From assembly GCA_900107185.1 (NCBI GenBank), contig FNPA01000006.1:1-64000 (forward strand): a DNA stretch of 64,000 nucleotides, read 5' to 3'. The notes beneath the pieces were generated by a model. The model saw only the letters and a program-made list of their open reading frames with translations. It had not been told where the DNA came from and did no database searches. Of this stretch, positions 1-8,259 are shown in pieces. The DNA comes from Ruminococcaceae bacterium YAD3003 (lineage in GTDB: Bacteria > Bacillota > Clostridia > Saccharofermentanales > Saccharofermentanaceae). The position numbers were made by a program, and so were the translations under genes. The first letter of the stretch is position 1. Each line of letters opens with the position of its first letter.

Positions 1-1
1 G

Positions 2-82
2 TTCTCGACGATAGTAAATCTCATAATGCGCGCCAAGATCGAGAAGATTGACATGGCAGAATCTCTGAAGAGTGCGGAATAA
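2..82 (+). CDS. 3' end of an unidentified protein (partial)
   Basis: The second frame is open from the window edge and ends at TAA 80-82, giving a 26-residue C-terminus (ending ESLKSAE). The composition (IVNLIMRAKIEKIDMAESL) looks like an ordinary helical protein end, and the other two forward frames do not give a better reading. The fragment is too short to name a family. If real, it is convergent with the AraC gene at 610-1365, and the dyad array at 93-545 starts 11 bp after its stop codon. No terminator is visible between this stop and the array. Confidence 0.5.
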   Translation, partial: FSTIVNLIMRAKIEKIDMAESLKSAE

Positions 83-92
83 GTGTGGATTT

Positions 93-545
93 GTATTCTC
101 ATATTTGGTAAACGTCGAATTAGAATACATTTCTTAGATGTTTTGTATTCGTAATTCTCGAAAACGTGATTTTGGAATATATTTCTTAGATATTTCGTAT
201 TCTCAATTCTCGAAAACGTGATTTTGGAATATATTTCTTAGATATTTCGTATTCTCAATTCTCGAAAACGTGATTTTGGAATACATTTCTTAGATGTTTT
301 GTATTCGTAATTCTCGAAAACGTCGAATGAGAATGCATTTTTCTAAGTATTTGTATTCGCAAATTCCCAAAAACCAAATTGAGAATACATTTACGGGGGA
401 GTTTTGTATTCCATATATTCAAAAACGCGAAATGAGAATATATTTTTCGGCGAGAGTGTATTCGCGTTTTTAAAAACTGCAAAATGAGAATACAAATTCA
501 TCAAGAATTGTATTCCAAAACCCAACAAATACTGAAAAGGAATAC
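93..545. repeat. 52-bp-periodic GAATAC/GTATTC dyad array (array A)
   Basis: GAATAC, or a one-base variant, starts at 123, 175, 227, 279, 331, 383, 436, 488 and 540. Its reverse complement GTATTC starts at 93, 145, 197, 249, 301, 353, 406, 458 and 510. The period is 52 bp with a single 53-bp step. From about 145 to 325 the whole 52-bp unit is nearly identical; further right only the words and spacing persist. Between each GTATTC and the next GAATAC there is an A-rich core, CGAAAA at 159, 211, 263 and 315 and degenerate elsewhere. The array lies between two convergent genes, beyond the terminator of the AraC gene. No convincing coding sequence lies within it. Confidence 0.95.
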
Positions 546-561
546 AATCAAGCCAAGAAAA

Positions 562-584
562 AGGCATTCCGCCCGGGAATGCCT
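562..584 (-). terminator. Rho-independent terminator of the AraC-type gene
   Basis: AGGCATTCC and GGAATGCCT form a 9-bp stem with a short GC-rich loop. Read on the minus strand it is followed by TTTTTCTT. It lies 25 bp beyond the stop codon of the minus-strand AraC gene and separates that gene from array A. Confidence 0.8.
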
Positions 585-609
585 CTAAACACTCAGTTGT
601 TCTGAAGTC

Positions 610-1365
610 TTACTCTTCGTTCTCGCCGTTCATCCAGCTCTGGTGATAATTTCTTCTTCTGTATTCTTCAGGTGTAAGGCCTGTGCTCTTTTTGAATACC
701 TGGATGAAATGGGACTGGGATGAGAAACCAAGGTAATTTGCGATCGAGAGGGAAGACTCGTCCAAATGTCTCAACATGTTACATGCGACGTTGATCTTCT
801 GGTCTCTGATGTAACGGCTTAATGTAATGCCCATTTCCTGCTTAAACAGTTTGGACAGATAGCTCGAATTAAGTGACAGGGAATCTGCAATAGACTCTAC
901 TGTGAGATTCTCCTGGATGTGTGATCTGATGTAATCGATTGCAACCACGATATGACGTGAAACGACACGGTTTTTAGACAGGTCGATCATCTTGCGGCAG
1001 TATGTGCGGAGCATTTCATTCTGGATGACATAGACCTCATCAATAGTACCAGCGTTGTCAATGAGACCGATGAAAATGTCGCTCAAGGTATAAGAAACAG
1101 AAATCTCCAGACCCTGCTCAATGCAGAAACGGCTTACCAGGGCAGTAAGGATGATCGTGTGGTATTTGATATTGCGGACCTTATCAGCGCTTAAGACACC
1201 TCTCAGATCAGACTTGGGGCCGGTCTTGAGAATCTCTTCAAGTTTATTGATGTTTCCACTGGCAACTATCTCATAAAAACCGATCTCGTTGTTGTAACTT
1301 GCCTGGCGGGCAGCGGTCTCGCCTTCTTCCATCAGCCTCTTGGCCAGTTCTTTCTCAATATTCAT
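610..1365 (-). CDS. AraC-family transcriptional regulator
   Basis: This is a 251-residue regulator with a C-terminal AraC/XylS double helix-turn-helix (about the last 100 residues; SLNSSYLSKLFKQEMG, then the signature region LGFSSQSHFIQVFKKSTGLTPEEYRR). The N-terminal half is helical and lacks a recognisable cupin, so the ligand is unknown. Two upstream in-frame ATGs would add up to 9 residues. I prefer the ATG at 1365 because AGGGAA lies at a fitting distance before it. It is transcribed divergently from the acyltransferase gene at 1600 across a 230-bp AT-rich gap, so it may regulate that operon, itself, or distant targets. It ends in its own terminator. Confidence 0.85.
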   Translation of the reverse strand: MNIEKELAKRLMEEGETAARQASYNNEIGFYEIVASGNINKLEEILKTGPKSDLRGVLSADKVRNIKYHTIILTALVSRFCIEQGLEISVSYTLSDIFIGLIDNAGTIDEVYVIQNEMLRTYCRKMIDLSKNRVVSRHIVVAIDYIRSHIQENLTVESIADSLSLNSSYLSKLFKQEMGITLSRYIRDQKINVACNMLRHLDESSLSIANYLGFSSQSHFIQVFKKSTGLTPEEYRRRNYHQSWMNGENEE

Positions 1366-1599
1366 AGTGTTTTCCCTCATGTTTCCTATCATGCGCGTGT
1401 GTTTATCCGCTAGTAAAATTGTATATATCTTTAGAAAGATAGTAAAGCGTATTTGACAAAACAGGCGTGCCTGATTACCCCTCCGAAAATATTACAAAAC
1501 TAACAAAACAAGGGCTTTGAGTAATAAAAATAATATTGAGTTATCGAGCGAAAAGTAATAGAATTTTTATGATAGATATATTGGGAGGAGAGTGCATAT
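1366..1599. other. Divergent promoter region
   Basis: This AT-rich spacer lies between the minus-strand AraC gene and the plus-strand acyltransferase. It holds the ribosome site TGGGAGGAG just before the ATG at 1600. I see AT-rich stretches that could be -10 elements but no clear operator palindrome or riboswitch. Confidence 0.4.
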
Positions 1600-2256
1600 A
1601 TGACGGATGAACTTAAAGACATAATTTATGCCGATTTGTTCAGATACACGGGTAATGCACGCCGTTTTAAGAACATCTATACATGCTATCTCGAAGAGAG
1701 AAGGTCTTCTCCCGAATTCAGTTACATCAGCGTAATGAGACGTACGCGTTACTATTCTGACCAGATAAAGAAATATGACGGCTTCAGAAAATGGCTTTAT
1801 CAGGTCAAATTCTCAGTAAGTAACTTCAGACTCGACAGACTGAGCCGTAAATATCATTTTCAGATTCCCTACGATACAGAGATCGGCAAGGGTTTTTATC
1901 TGGCGCATTTCGGCCGTGTAATCATCCACCCGAAGAGCGTAATCGGACACAACGTCAACGTTTCAACAGGCGTAGTTATCGGTACTCAGTTCAGAGGTAA
2001 GAGGAAGGGTTCTCCTCATATCGGCAACTATGTTTGGATCGGTGCCAATGCAGTTATCGTAGGTAATATCAGGATCGGTAATAATGTACTTATCGCTCCC
2101 GGTGCTTATGTTAACTTCGACGTACCGGACGGTTCGATCGTTATCGGTAACCCCGGTCTCATCAGAAGATCCCCCGGAGCTACTCTCAACTACATCAATA
2201 ACACTATCCTTTTCGACGAATATAATGTTCGTTCCGATGGAGTCAGACAGTGGTAA
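1600..2256 (+). CDS. Left-handed beta-helix acyltransferase, serine acetyltransferase-like
   Basis: The 218-residue protein has a helical N-terminus (about 1-85) and a C-terminal hexapeptide-repeat beta-helix (about 90-190; IGKGFYLAHFGRVIIHPKSVIGHNVNVS and IGNYVWIGANAVIVGNIRIGNNVLIAPGAYV). The layout resembles CysE-like serine O-acetyltransferases and the related acyltransferases of surface polysaccharide loci, with the usual HFG and GANAVI motifs. No cysteine synthase lies nearby, so the acceptor could be serine or a sugar. It starts with ATG 11 bp after a strong GGGAGGAG site. Its stop overlaps the GTG start of the next gene by 7 bp, suggesting an operon with the peptidase, hydrolase and MATE genes. 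Confidence 0.75.
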   Translation: MTDELKDIIYADLFRYTGNARRFKNIYTCYLEERRSSPEFSYISVMRRTRYYSDQIKKYDGFRKWLYQVKFSVSNFRLDRLSRKYHFQIPYDTEIGKGFYLAHFGRVIIHPKSVIGHNVNVSTGVVIGTQFRGKRKGSPHIGNYVWIGANAVIVGNIRIGNNVLIAPGAYVNFDVPDGSIVIGNPGLIRRSPGATLNYINNTILFDEYNVRSDGVRQW

Positions 2257-3494
2257 GTCCTGAGTTTTTCCAGAATAACAGAGAGCGTTTTGCCGCCGCG
2301 CTGCCAAACCGCACCGCGGCTTTACTTTTCTCAGGAGAAAGTAAGAAGATGTCTTCGGACACTGATTACCGTTTCTTTGCTGACCGCAATTTCTATTACC
2401 TGACAGGACTTGAGAATCCCGGATATGTTCTTCTCATTGAGAAGGATGACGATAACGTACGAACAACACTCTATGCTCCTGCCAGGGATTCTATGAAGGA
2501 ACGCTGGCATGGTAAGCGCATGGACTTTGCTGATATCGCATCTGTTTCAGGTGTATCCGTTGCAGACATATGCGATCTGGAGAAATGCGAAGAGAAGGAA
2601 TTCGAACTCATAAAGAATGAGAATGTAACGATCTATCTGGACAATTCTTCCGTGATGGCGAAGCCTTTCGAGCTGAAGAATCAGATTGAGAAGAACGGAA
2701 GGAAAGTGTCCGATCTGTCAGAGATCACAACTCAGATGCGCCTTGTTAAGCAGCCATGCGAGTATGAGGCTATCAGACAGGCCGCAAAGATTACCGAAGA
2801 TGCGATCGATGAGATGAAGACATTGATCCGTCCGGGCGTATCCGAATACGAACTCTATACGAAGCTCGAATATGAGATGGCCAGAAGGAGCACGATGAAT
2901 TTCGCTTTTGAGACTATCGTTTCATGCGGAAGAAATGCATTTTATCTCCACCATTCTGACCCTGAGAAAGACGGAGACGGCATCGCACAGGAAGGTTCTA
3001 TCATTCAGATCGACTGTGGCGCCAGAGTTGACGGATATTGTGCCGATATTTCACGCGTTTTCTTCGTAGGCGGGCCTCAAGGTGAAGACGATAAGAGAAT
3101 GAAGCTGTTAGAACTCATTCAGGCACTTCGAAAGAGAGCTTTTGAGTATATTGCGCCAGGTAAAACATTTGCCGGGCTTAATTCACAAATGTATGACATT
3201 GCAGGCAAATGGCTTGCGGGACAAGGCTTAATATCTGATAATTTTACAGTGGAGGAAGTGCGTCAATACTATTGGCACAACACCTCTCACTATCTGGGAT
3301 TGGACGTCCATGACGTCGGTTCGAGAGACAGGGAATTTGAAGCAGGTAATTGCCTTGCCGTCGAGCCCGGTGTGTATATCCCTGAATGGGACATCGGCTT
3401 CAGGATCGAGGACGACTTGCTGGTAACTGAAGACGGCTGCCTGCTCCTGAGCTCCGGGAAGGACAGCCCGGAGGGTATAATTGTCGGACGGTAA
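2250..3494 (+). CDS. Xaa-Pro aminopeptidase (M24B, PepP-type)
   Basis: The 414-residue protein has an N-terminal creatinase-like domain (about 1-160) and a C-terminal pita-bread metalloprotease domain. Metal ligands are visible: two Asp in IQIDCGARVDGYCADISRVF, His in SHYLGLDVHDVG, Glu in AVEPGVYIP, and Glu in GFRIEDDLLV. It should remove N-terminal residues that precede proline in cytosolic peptide turnover. The length matches PepP of E. coli and its relatives. The start is GTG, overlapping the preceding stop by 7 bp. The 3' end overlaps the TTG start of the next gene by 14 bp, so translation of the three genes is probably coupled. Confidence 0.9.
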   Translation: MVSPEFFQNNRERFAAALPNRTAALLFSGESKKMSSDTDYRFFADRNFYYLTGLENPGYVLLIEKDDDNVRTTLYAPARDSMKERWHGKRMDFADIASVSGVSVADICDLEKCEEKEFELIKNENVTIYLDNSSVMAKPFELKNQIEKNGRKVSDLSEITTQMRLVKQPCEYEAIRQAAKITEDAIDEMKTLIRPGVSEYELYTKLEYEMARRSTMNFAFETIVSCGRNAFYLHHSDPEKDGDGIAQEGSIIQIDCGARVDGYCADISRVFFVGGPQGEDDKRMKLLELIQALRKRAFEYIAPGKTFAGLNSQMYDIAGKWLAGQGLISDNFTVEEVRQYYWHNTSHYLGLDVHDVGSRDREFEAGNCLAVEPGVYIPEWDIGFRIEDDLLVTEDGCLLLSSGKDSPEGIIVGR

Positions 3495-4494
3495 TTCATC
3501 TGCCACCGCTATTCTCGTTGCGGTATTGATAATTCTCATAGTAGTCCTCGTTGCAGGACTGGCTTTTGTGCTGTTCATTTCTTATTCCGATAAGGTCTTC
3601 AACCGTTTATTCAAAAGACCGAAGCCACAGCCCCAGGTCGACAGATCTCCAAAACAGATAGACAGGAGTACGATCATCGGCCGTGGCAAAAACTGGTTCT
3701 ATACCTTCAGAAATGAATGGCTCGGCGTAAGGACGACCTCATTTGACGGATGCAAACTGTCCGGTTATTACAGACCTTCATCAGACCCGACATGCAACAA
3801 TATGGTCATTCTGGTTCACGGATATGACGAATCTCCTGCAGAGATGGCCGCATATGCAAGACTCATGATGAGAAAGGTGCAGTGTCACTGTATCATTACC
3901 CATATGCGAGGACACGGCATGAGCGGCGGTAAGAACTTTACCTGGGGTCTCATGGAGAGTGTCGATCTTGATACATGGTTTACATTTACAAAGAGACGCC
4001 TGGGCAATAACTGCAGGATCTATCTGGTAGGCAGAGGAGCAGGTGCGACAGCATGCCTTTTGGCAGCTCAGCAGAAGGAATTCGATAAGAATGTCGTTGG
4101 AATCATTGCAGATTCACCTATATCGTCACTTACCGGCTTTATGAAGACTACTCTGCCGGAGAGCACGAAAATCTCTCCTGATCTGATAATAAGCCGTGTA
4201 AGGAAGCTGGCTTCACATAAATTCGGATTTGATATCAACCGCTGCGATACTACTGATCACGCCAGTTCCATTAAGGTTCCTGTCCTGATTTTCCAGGGTG
4301 GAGAGGATGACATGACTCCTCCTAAGGGATCGCGTGATATATACGATAATCTCAGATGCAGAAAGAGAATGGTTATCGTTAATAATGCCAAGCATCTGGA
4401 GTGTTATGAGAAGTCTCAGGCTATGTATGAGCGCGAGGTGCAAAAATTCATCGAGTCCTGCATCGTAAGACTTGTTAAGATTGGCCGATTGTAA
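3481..4494 (+). CDS. Membrane-anchored alpha/beta-hydrolase-fold protein lacking the nucleophile
   Basis: The protein has 337 residues. An N-terminal hydrophobic anchor (about 10-35) is followed by an alpha/beta hydrolase domain (about 85-330) of the BAAT/YqkD-like type. The oxyanion region is VILVHGYDE, the acid region GGEDDMTPP and the base region NAKHLECYE. At the nucleophile elbow, where GxSxG is expected, the sequence reads G184-R-G-A-G188, so Ser or Cys is missing at 186. It may be a pseudoenzyme or binding protein. I chose the TTG start because GGAGGG lies about 6 bp upstream; it overlaps the peptidase gene. Confidence 0.8.
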   Translation: MSDGNSSATAILVAVLIILIVVLVAGLAFVLFISYSDKVFNRLFKRPKPQPQVDRSPKQIDRSTIIGRGKNWFYTFRNEWLGVRTTSFDGCKLSGYYRPSSDPTCNNMVILVHGYDESPAEMAAYARLMMRKVQCHCIITHMRGHGMSGGKNFTWGLMESVDLDTWFTFTKRRLGNNCRIYLVGRGAGATACLLAAQQKEFDKNVVGIIADSPISSLTGFMKTTLPESTKISPDLIISRVRKLASHKFGFDINRCDTTDHASSIKVPVLIFQGGEDDMTPPKGSRDIYDNLRCRKRMVIVNNAKHLECYEKSQAMYEREVQKFIESCIVRLVKIGRL

Positions 4495-4534
4495 TCCCCG
4501 ACAGTATTTGTAAAATACTTTTCGGATTACTTTT

Positions 4535-5914
4535 ATGAGCGGAAAATACACTGACAGAAGATCTATGCTCGAAGGAAGCCTGTGGAATAAGATCCTCGGG
4601 TTTGCTTTTCCTTTGGCTCTAACAGGCATTCTGCAGCAGTTGTTCAATGCGGCTGATATTGCGGTCGTAGGTAACTATGCCGGCGAGATGGGCGAGGCTG
4701 CCATGGCTGCGGTCGGTGCAAATACGCCGATCATATCCTTGGTTGTCAATTCGTTTTTGGGAATCTCACTTGGTACCAACGTCGTTATAGCGAATGCAAT
4801 AGGTAAGAAGGATGAGGCGACTGTAAAAAAGGCTGTTCATACTTCCATTATTGTTGCGTTGATCTGCGGTATTGTCGTAACTGTATTCGCGGAACTCTTA
4901 TCCAGACCTATCCTGGTAAGACAGAACATTTCCAAAGAATCCATTGAACTCGCGATCCTTTATTTCAGGATCTATATGTCAGGTCTTCCGGTAATCCTGC
5001 TCTATAACTTCGAGGCGGCAATTTTCAGAGGAATAGGTAATACCAAAATCCCTTTCATTGCTCTTGTTATCTCAGGCATCGTTAATGTCGGACTGAACAT
5101 TTTGTTCGTTGTTGTTTTTCACCGCACGGTAGACGGTGTAGCTGCGGCTACAGTAATTTCGAATTTCCTGAGCAGCATCATATTGCTGGTGTTCCTAAGG
5201 TACTCAAAGACACCTGCCAAATTCAGTTTCAAAAACCTTAAGGTTGACCGTACTGTACTGGTGAAAATCCTAAAGATCGGAATTCCCGCAGGACTCCAGG
5301 CAATAGTTTTCTCTTCGGCCAATATTATCATCCAGGCAGCTATAAACAGACTGGGAACACTTGTTGCGGCAGCATCTTCTGCAGCATTTAATATTGAGAT
5401 ATTCTCATATTACGTATTGAACAGCTTCGGCCAGGCATGCACTACTGTCACGGGTCAGAATTTCGGCGCGCGAAAGATAGACAGATGCCGCAGCTCGTTA
5501 AGACTCTGTCTTTTGGAAGGCATTGTCGTTGAGGGCTTGATGGTCTTATTCCTATTAGTCTTTGGTAAGAACCTGATCGCAATCTTCAGACCTGATAATC
5601 CCGAACTGGTCGAGATAGGTTATATCCGTGTTATGTTTATCACCATCGCTCATCTGTTTTCTCTGTTCTACGATGTAATGAGCGGCTACATGAGAGGTTA
5701 CGGAATCTCTTTGTCACCTGCTATAGTTACCATGATCTGCATTTGCGGAACGAGAATACTGTGGATCAAGACCGTGTTTGAGATGTATCTGTCATTTGAG
5801 AGCATCATGATCGTATATCCGATAAGCCTTGGTCTGAACGCTCTGGCGATATTTGTCCTTTTGCTCATAAAAAGACCTGCCAAAAGGTACGAGATTGGCA
5901 CAAAAGCCGCCTGA
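4535..5914 (+). CDS. MATE family multidrug/Na+ (H+) antiporter
   Basis: The 459-residue integral membrane protein has about 12 transmembrane segments in two homologous MatE halves (about 15-180 and 240-400). Family features are visible: PLALTGILQQLFNAADIAVVG near the start, GIGNTKIPF in the first half and FGQACTTVTGQNFGA in the second. It should export cationic organic compounds using an ion gradient; the substrate is unknown. It follows the hydrolase after 40 bp. No strong ribosome site precedes this ATG, which is the only reasonable start. The gene is followed by the TPP riboswitch of the next transcription unit. Confidence 0.9.
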   Translation: MSGKYTDRRSMLEGSLWNKILGFAFPLALTGILQQLFNAADIAVVGNYAGEMGEAAMAAVGANTPIISLVVNSFLGISLGTNVVIANAIGKKDEATVKKAVHTSIIVALICGIVVTVFAELLSRPILVRQNISKESIELAILYFRIYMSGLPVILLYNFEAAIFRGIGNTKIPFIALVISGIVNVGLNILFVVVFHRTVDGVAAATVISNFLSSIILLVFLRYSKTPAKFSFKNLKVDRTVLVKILKIGIPAGLQAIVFSSANIIIQAAINRLGTLVAAASSAAFNIEIFSYYVLNSFGQACTTVTGQNFGARKIDRCRSSLRLCLLEGIVVEGLMVLFLLVFGKNLIAIFRPDNPELVEIGYIRVMFITIAHLFSLFYDVMSGYMRGYGISLSPAIVTMICICGTRILWIKTVFEMYLSFESIMIVYPISLGLNALAIFVLLLIKRPAKRYEIGTKAA

Positions 5915-5964
5915 TTACTCCTTGTAATTCCAATATTCATATAGTATAGTTTTCGCGATATATG

Positions 5965-6050
5965 GAAAACGGGGAGCTGGTAACGGCTGAGAGGGATTAA
6001 TAAATCCGACCCGCAGAACCTGACGGATAATGCCGGCGTAGGGAACATAT
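5965..6050 (+). promoter_or_regulatory. TPP riboswitch (THI element)
   Basis: The conserved THI-box segments are present in order: ACGGGGAGCT, GGCTGAGAGG, GACCCGCAGAACCTGA, then GATAATGCCGGCGTAGGGA. Thiamine pyrophosphate binding is expected to switch off the downstream ThiT-aquaporin gene, whose ATG is about 80 bp further on. No terminator hairpin with a T-run is evident between aptamer and gene, so control may act by hiding the GACGGAGGTG ribosome site. A possible -10 (TATAGT) lies near 5944. Confidence 0.92.
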
Positions 6051-6128
6051 AGTATTTTTATATCCTCTTGTCATTGACAGATCCAAAGGTTTTAAGTTTC
6101 CCGGTTTCCAATTGACGGAGGTGTTTTT

Positions 6129-7502
6129 ATGTCAAAACAATCTACTCAGGCTAACCGCGAGAATATCGTGAAGATATCCACGGGTGGTGTATGCCTTGCA
6201 CTGGCATTCGTTCTCTCACAGCTTAAACTTTTCGAGATGCCGATGGGTGGTTCAGTTACTCCTGCATCGACATTGCCGATAATCGTTTACGGCGTTGCGT
6301 TCGGACCTGTGTGGGGATTTATCTTAGCATTCATCTTCTCATTGCTTCAGCTCATCGGCGGCTGGCTCGTAACTCCTTTCCAGGTTATCCTCGATTACAC
6401 AATCGGATATACTGCTCTGGGCTTTGCCGGATTTGCTGCTCTTAAGTCTGAGAACAGACTCAAGATCCATGGTGCGCTCAACAGATTCAGAGGCACATCA
6501 ATCATTAAGATCCTGCTGTTCTCCGTAGTTGCATATGTTGTAAGATGGCTCGGCTCAGTTGCATCCGGCGTTATCTTCTACGCTGAATATGCTGCTGAAG
6601 CAGGATACGACAGCGCGCTCGTATATTCCATGGTTTATAACGGATCATTCCTTTTGGCTGATCTTGCAATCCTCGCAGTCGTTCTCGTTATCCTTTACAT
6701 GGTTATTCCTTCAACCAAGAAGGCAGATGATTCACTCGTTGCTGTCAGAAAGTACACAGCAGAATTCATCGGAACATTCGTACTCGTATTTGTAGGTTGT
6801 GGTACTGCAATGGCAGTAGGCTGCGATTCAGCAAACGGCGGCGGATATATTCTCACTGCTCTTGCTTTCGGTCTTGTTATCGTCGCAATGGCTTACTCAA
6901 TCGGAAACGTATCAGGATGCCACATCAATCCTGCAGTATCTATCGCAATGCTTATCTCAGGTAAGCTCTCTGTTGCGGATTTCTGGGGTTATGTTGTATT
7001 CCAGGTTCTTGGTGCAATTTCAGGCGCAGGACTGCTCCAGTATCTGTTCTCTCTGTCAGGCAAAGCAGATATGACTGGCGTATTCGATGAAGAAGCAGGT
7101 GAGATGGTTTCATGGGGTCTCGGTGCAAACGGACTCGCTGGTGTTAACGGCAGCATCCCTGCAGGCCTCATCATCGAGATCGTTCTCACATTCATCTTTG
7201 TTTTAGCAATCCTTGGTGTTACAGACAGCAAGTTTAAGCATGGCTCATTCGGCGGTGTCGTAATCGGTCTTGCACTTGTTCTCGTACACATCCTCGGAAT
7301 CAGCTTCACAGGAACATCAGTTAACCCTGCACGTTCTATCGGACCTGCTCTCTTTGCAGGCGGTGCAGCTCTGGCTAACCTCTGGGTATTCATTGTTGCT
7401 CCTCTCGTAGGCGGCGCTCTCGCAGCTCTCGTTTACAAGGCAATCGCTGGTGCTAAGTCAGATGATTCAGACGAGAAGAAAGAAGCTTCAGAAGAAAAAT
7501 AA
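6129..7502 (+). CDS. ThiT thiamine-uptake S component fused to an AqpZ-type aquaporin
   Basis: One continuous 457-codon frame encodes two membrane domains. Residues about 10-195 match ThiT, the ECF thiamine-binding subunit (PFQVILDYTIGY at 83-94; VYSMVYNGSF at 165-174). Residues about 208-440 are a complete aquaporin with both NPA motifs (N267-P-A and N399-P-A-R). Aligned by eye to E. coli AqpZ, the selectivity filter reads F247, H387, T396, R402, as in water-specific channels. The tail is charged (DDSDEKKEASEEK). The ThiT part should bind thiamine and pair with EcfA/EcfT encoded elsewhere. The TPP riboswitch upstream supports the thiamine role; the fused water channel is unexplained. The ribosome site is GGAGGTG. 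Confidence 0.9.
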   Translation: MSKQSTQANRENIVKISTGGVCLALAFVLSQLKLFEMPMGGSVTPASTLPIIVYGVAFGPVWGFILAFIFSLLQLIGGWLVTPFQVILDYTIGYTALGFAGFAALKSENRLKIHGALNRFRGTSIIKILLFSVVAYVVRWLGSVASGVIFYAEYAAEAGYDSALVYSMVYNGSFLLADLAILAVVLVILYMVIPSTKKADDSLVAVRKYTAEFIGTFVLVFVGCGTAMAVGCDSANGGGYILTALAFGLVIVAMAYSIGNVSGCHINPAVSIAMLISGKLSVADFWGYVVFQVLGAISGAGLLQYLFSLSGKADMTGVFDEEAGEMVSWGLGANGLAGVNGSIPAGLIIEIVLTFIFVLAILGVTDSKFKHGSFGGVVIGLALVLVHILGISFTGTSVNPARSIGPALFAGGAALANLWVFIVAPLVGGALAALVYKAIAGAKSDDSDEKKEASEEK

Positions 7503-7536
7503 TCAGGAATCGATTCTGATTCCTTCCACGTAAAAG

Positions 7537-7573
7537 AAGTCCGGTGGGGTAACTAAACCCTGCCGGACTTTTG
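7537..7573. terminator. Bidirectional Rho-independent terminator
   Basis: AAGTCCGG and CCGGACTT form a stem extended by GGGGT/ACCCT, followed by TTTTG on the plus strand and by CTTCTTTTAC on the minus strand. It lies between the convergent ThiT-aquaporin and response regulator genes. Confidence 0.85.
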
Positions 7574-7593
7574 CATTTAGATTAATTATCAGA

Positions 7594-8259
7594 TCAGGAC
7601 CATTTATAGCCCGCTTTGATCACTGTTTCCACGTGATATCCACAGTCGCCCAATGCGGCGCGGAGCTTTTTGATATGAGTATCAACGGCTCTGTCATATC
7701 CTTCGTATTCCCGGCCCCAGACCTGATCGAGTATCTGGTTGCGGCTTAATACGATTCCTTTATTCTCAATAAGATAGATCAGGAGATCGTATTCTTTTGG
7801 AGCCAGTGTTATTTCTGCGCCGTTTGCCGTGACTCTTCTTTTGGCGGGTTCGATAACGAGTTCGTCCATGACGATCATGCCGTTTTTAACGAGCAGGCCT
7901 CTGTATCTGTTTATCAGCGCATTGATCTTCATCTGAAGAAGCTTTGTCGAAAACGGCTTTGTGATATATTCGTCGGCGCCGATCTCGTAACCTTCGACGA
8001 TGTCGCATTCTTCTCCCAGCGCGGTGAGGAAGATGACGGGCACATCGTATTTGCTCCTTATAAATTTGCAGACTTCCTTGCCGTCTTTACCGGGCATCAT
8101 GATATCCAGAACAATGCAGTCATAATGGTTTCTTTCGACCAATGAACATGCATCATTTCCGTTATCGGTCTCATCGACCTCAATGCCGTTTTTAGTGAGG
8201 TATTTAACCGTTATATCTCTTAATGCCTTTTCATCTTCTGCCAGCAGTATCTTACTCAT
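7594..8259 (-). CDS. OmpR/PhoB-type response regulator
   Basis: The 221-residue regulator has an N-terminal receiver domain (1-115) with acidic pocket E8-D9 and phospho-acceptor D52 in YDCIVLDIMMPGKDG. The C-terminus is a winged-helix Trans_reg_C domain (about 125-221; LAPKEYDLLIYLIENKG, VWGREYEGYDRAVDTHIKKLRAALG). Its start overlaps the stop of the histidine kinase gene by ATGA, so the kinase-regulator pair is translationally coupled. The ABC exporter genes lie about 150 bp upstream of the kinase on the same strand and are possible targets, but this is inference. Confidence 0.93.
   Translation of the reverse strand: MSKILLAEDEKALRDITVKYLTKNGIEVDETDNGNDACSLVERNHYDCIVLDIMMPGKDGKEVCKFIRSKYDVPVIFLTALGEECDIVEGYEIGADEYITKPFSTKLLQMKINALINRYRGLLVKNGMIVMDELVIEPAKRRVTANGAEITLAPKEYDLLIYLIENKGIVLSRNQILDQVWGREYEGYDRAVDTHIKKLRAALGDCGYHVETVIKAGYKWS

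Noticed and set aside
255-482. 75-codon open frame on the minus strand within array A
   Set aside because: It consists of translated repeat units with no ribosome site and no family-like composition.
93-545. CRISPR array
   Set aside because: The regular period invites it, but there is no invariant 24-37-bp repeat with unique spacers across the array, the repeated words are 6-8 bp and occur in alternating orientation, and no cas gene is present.
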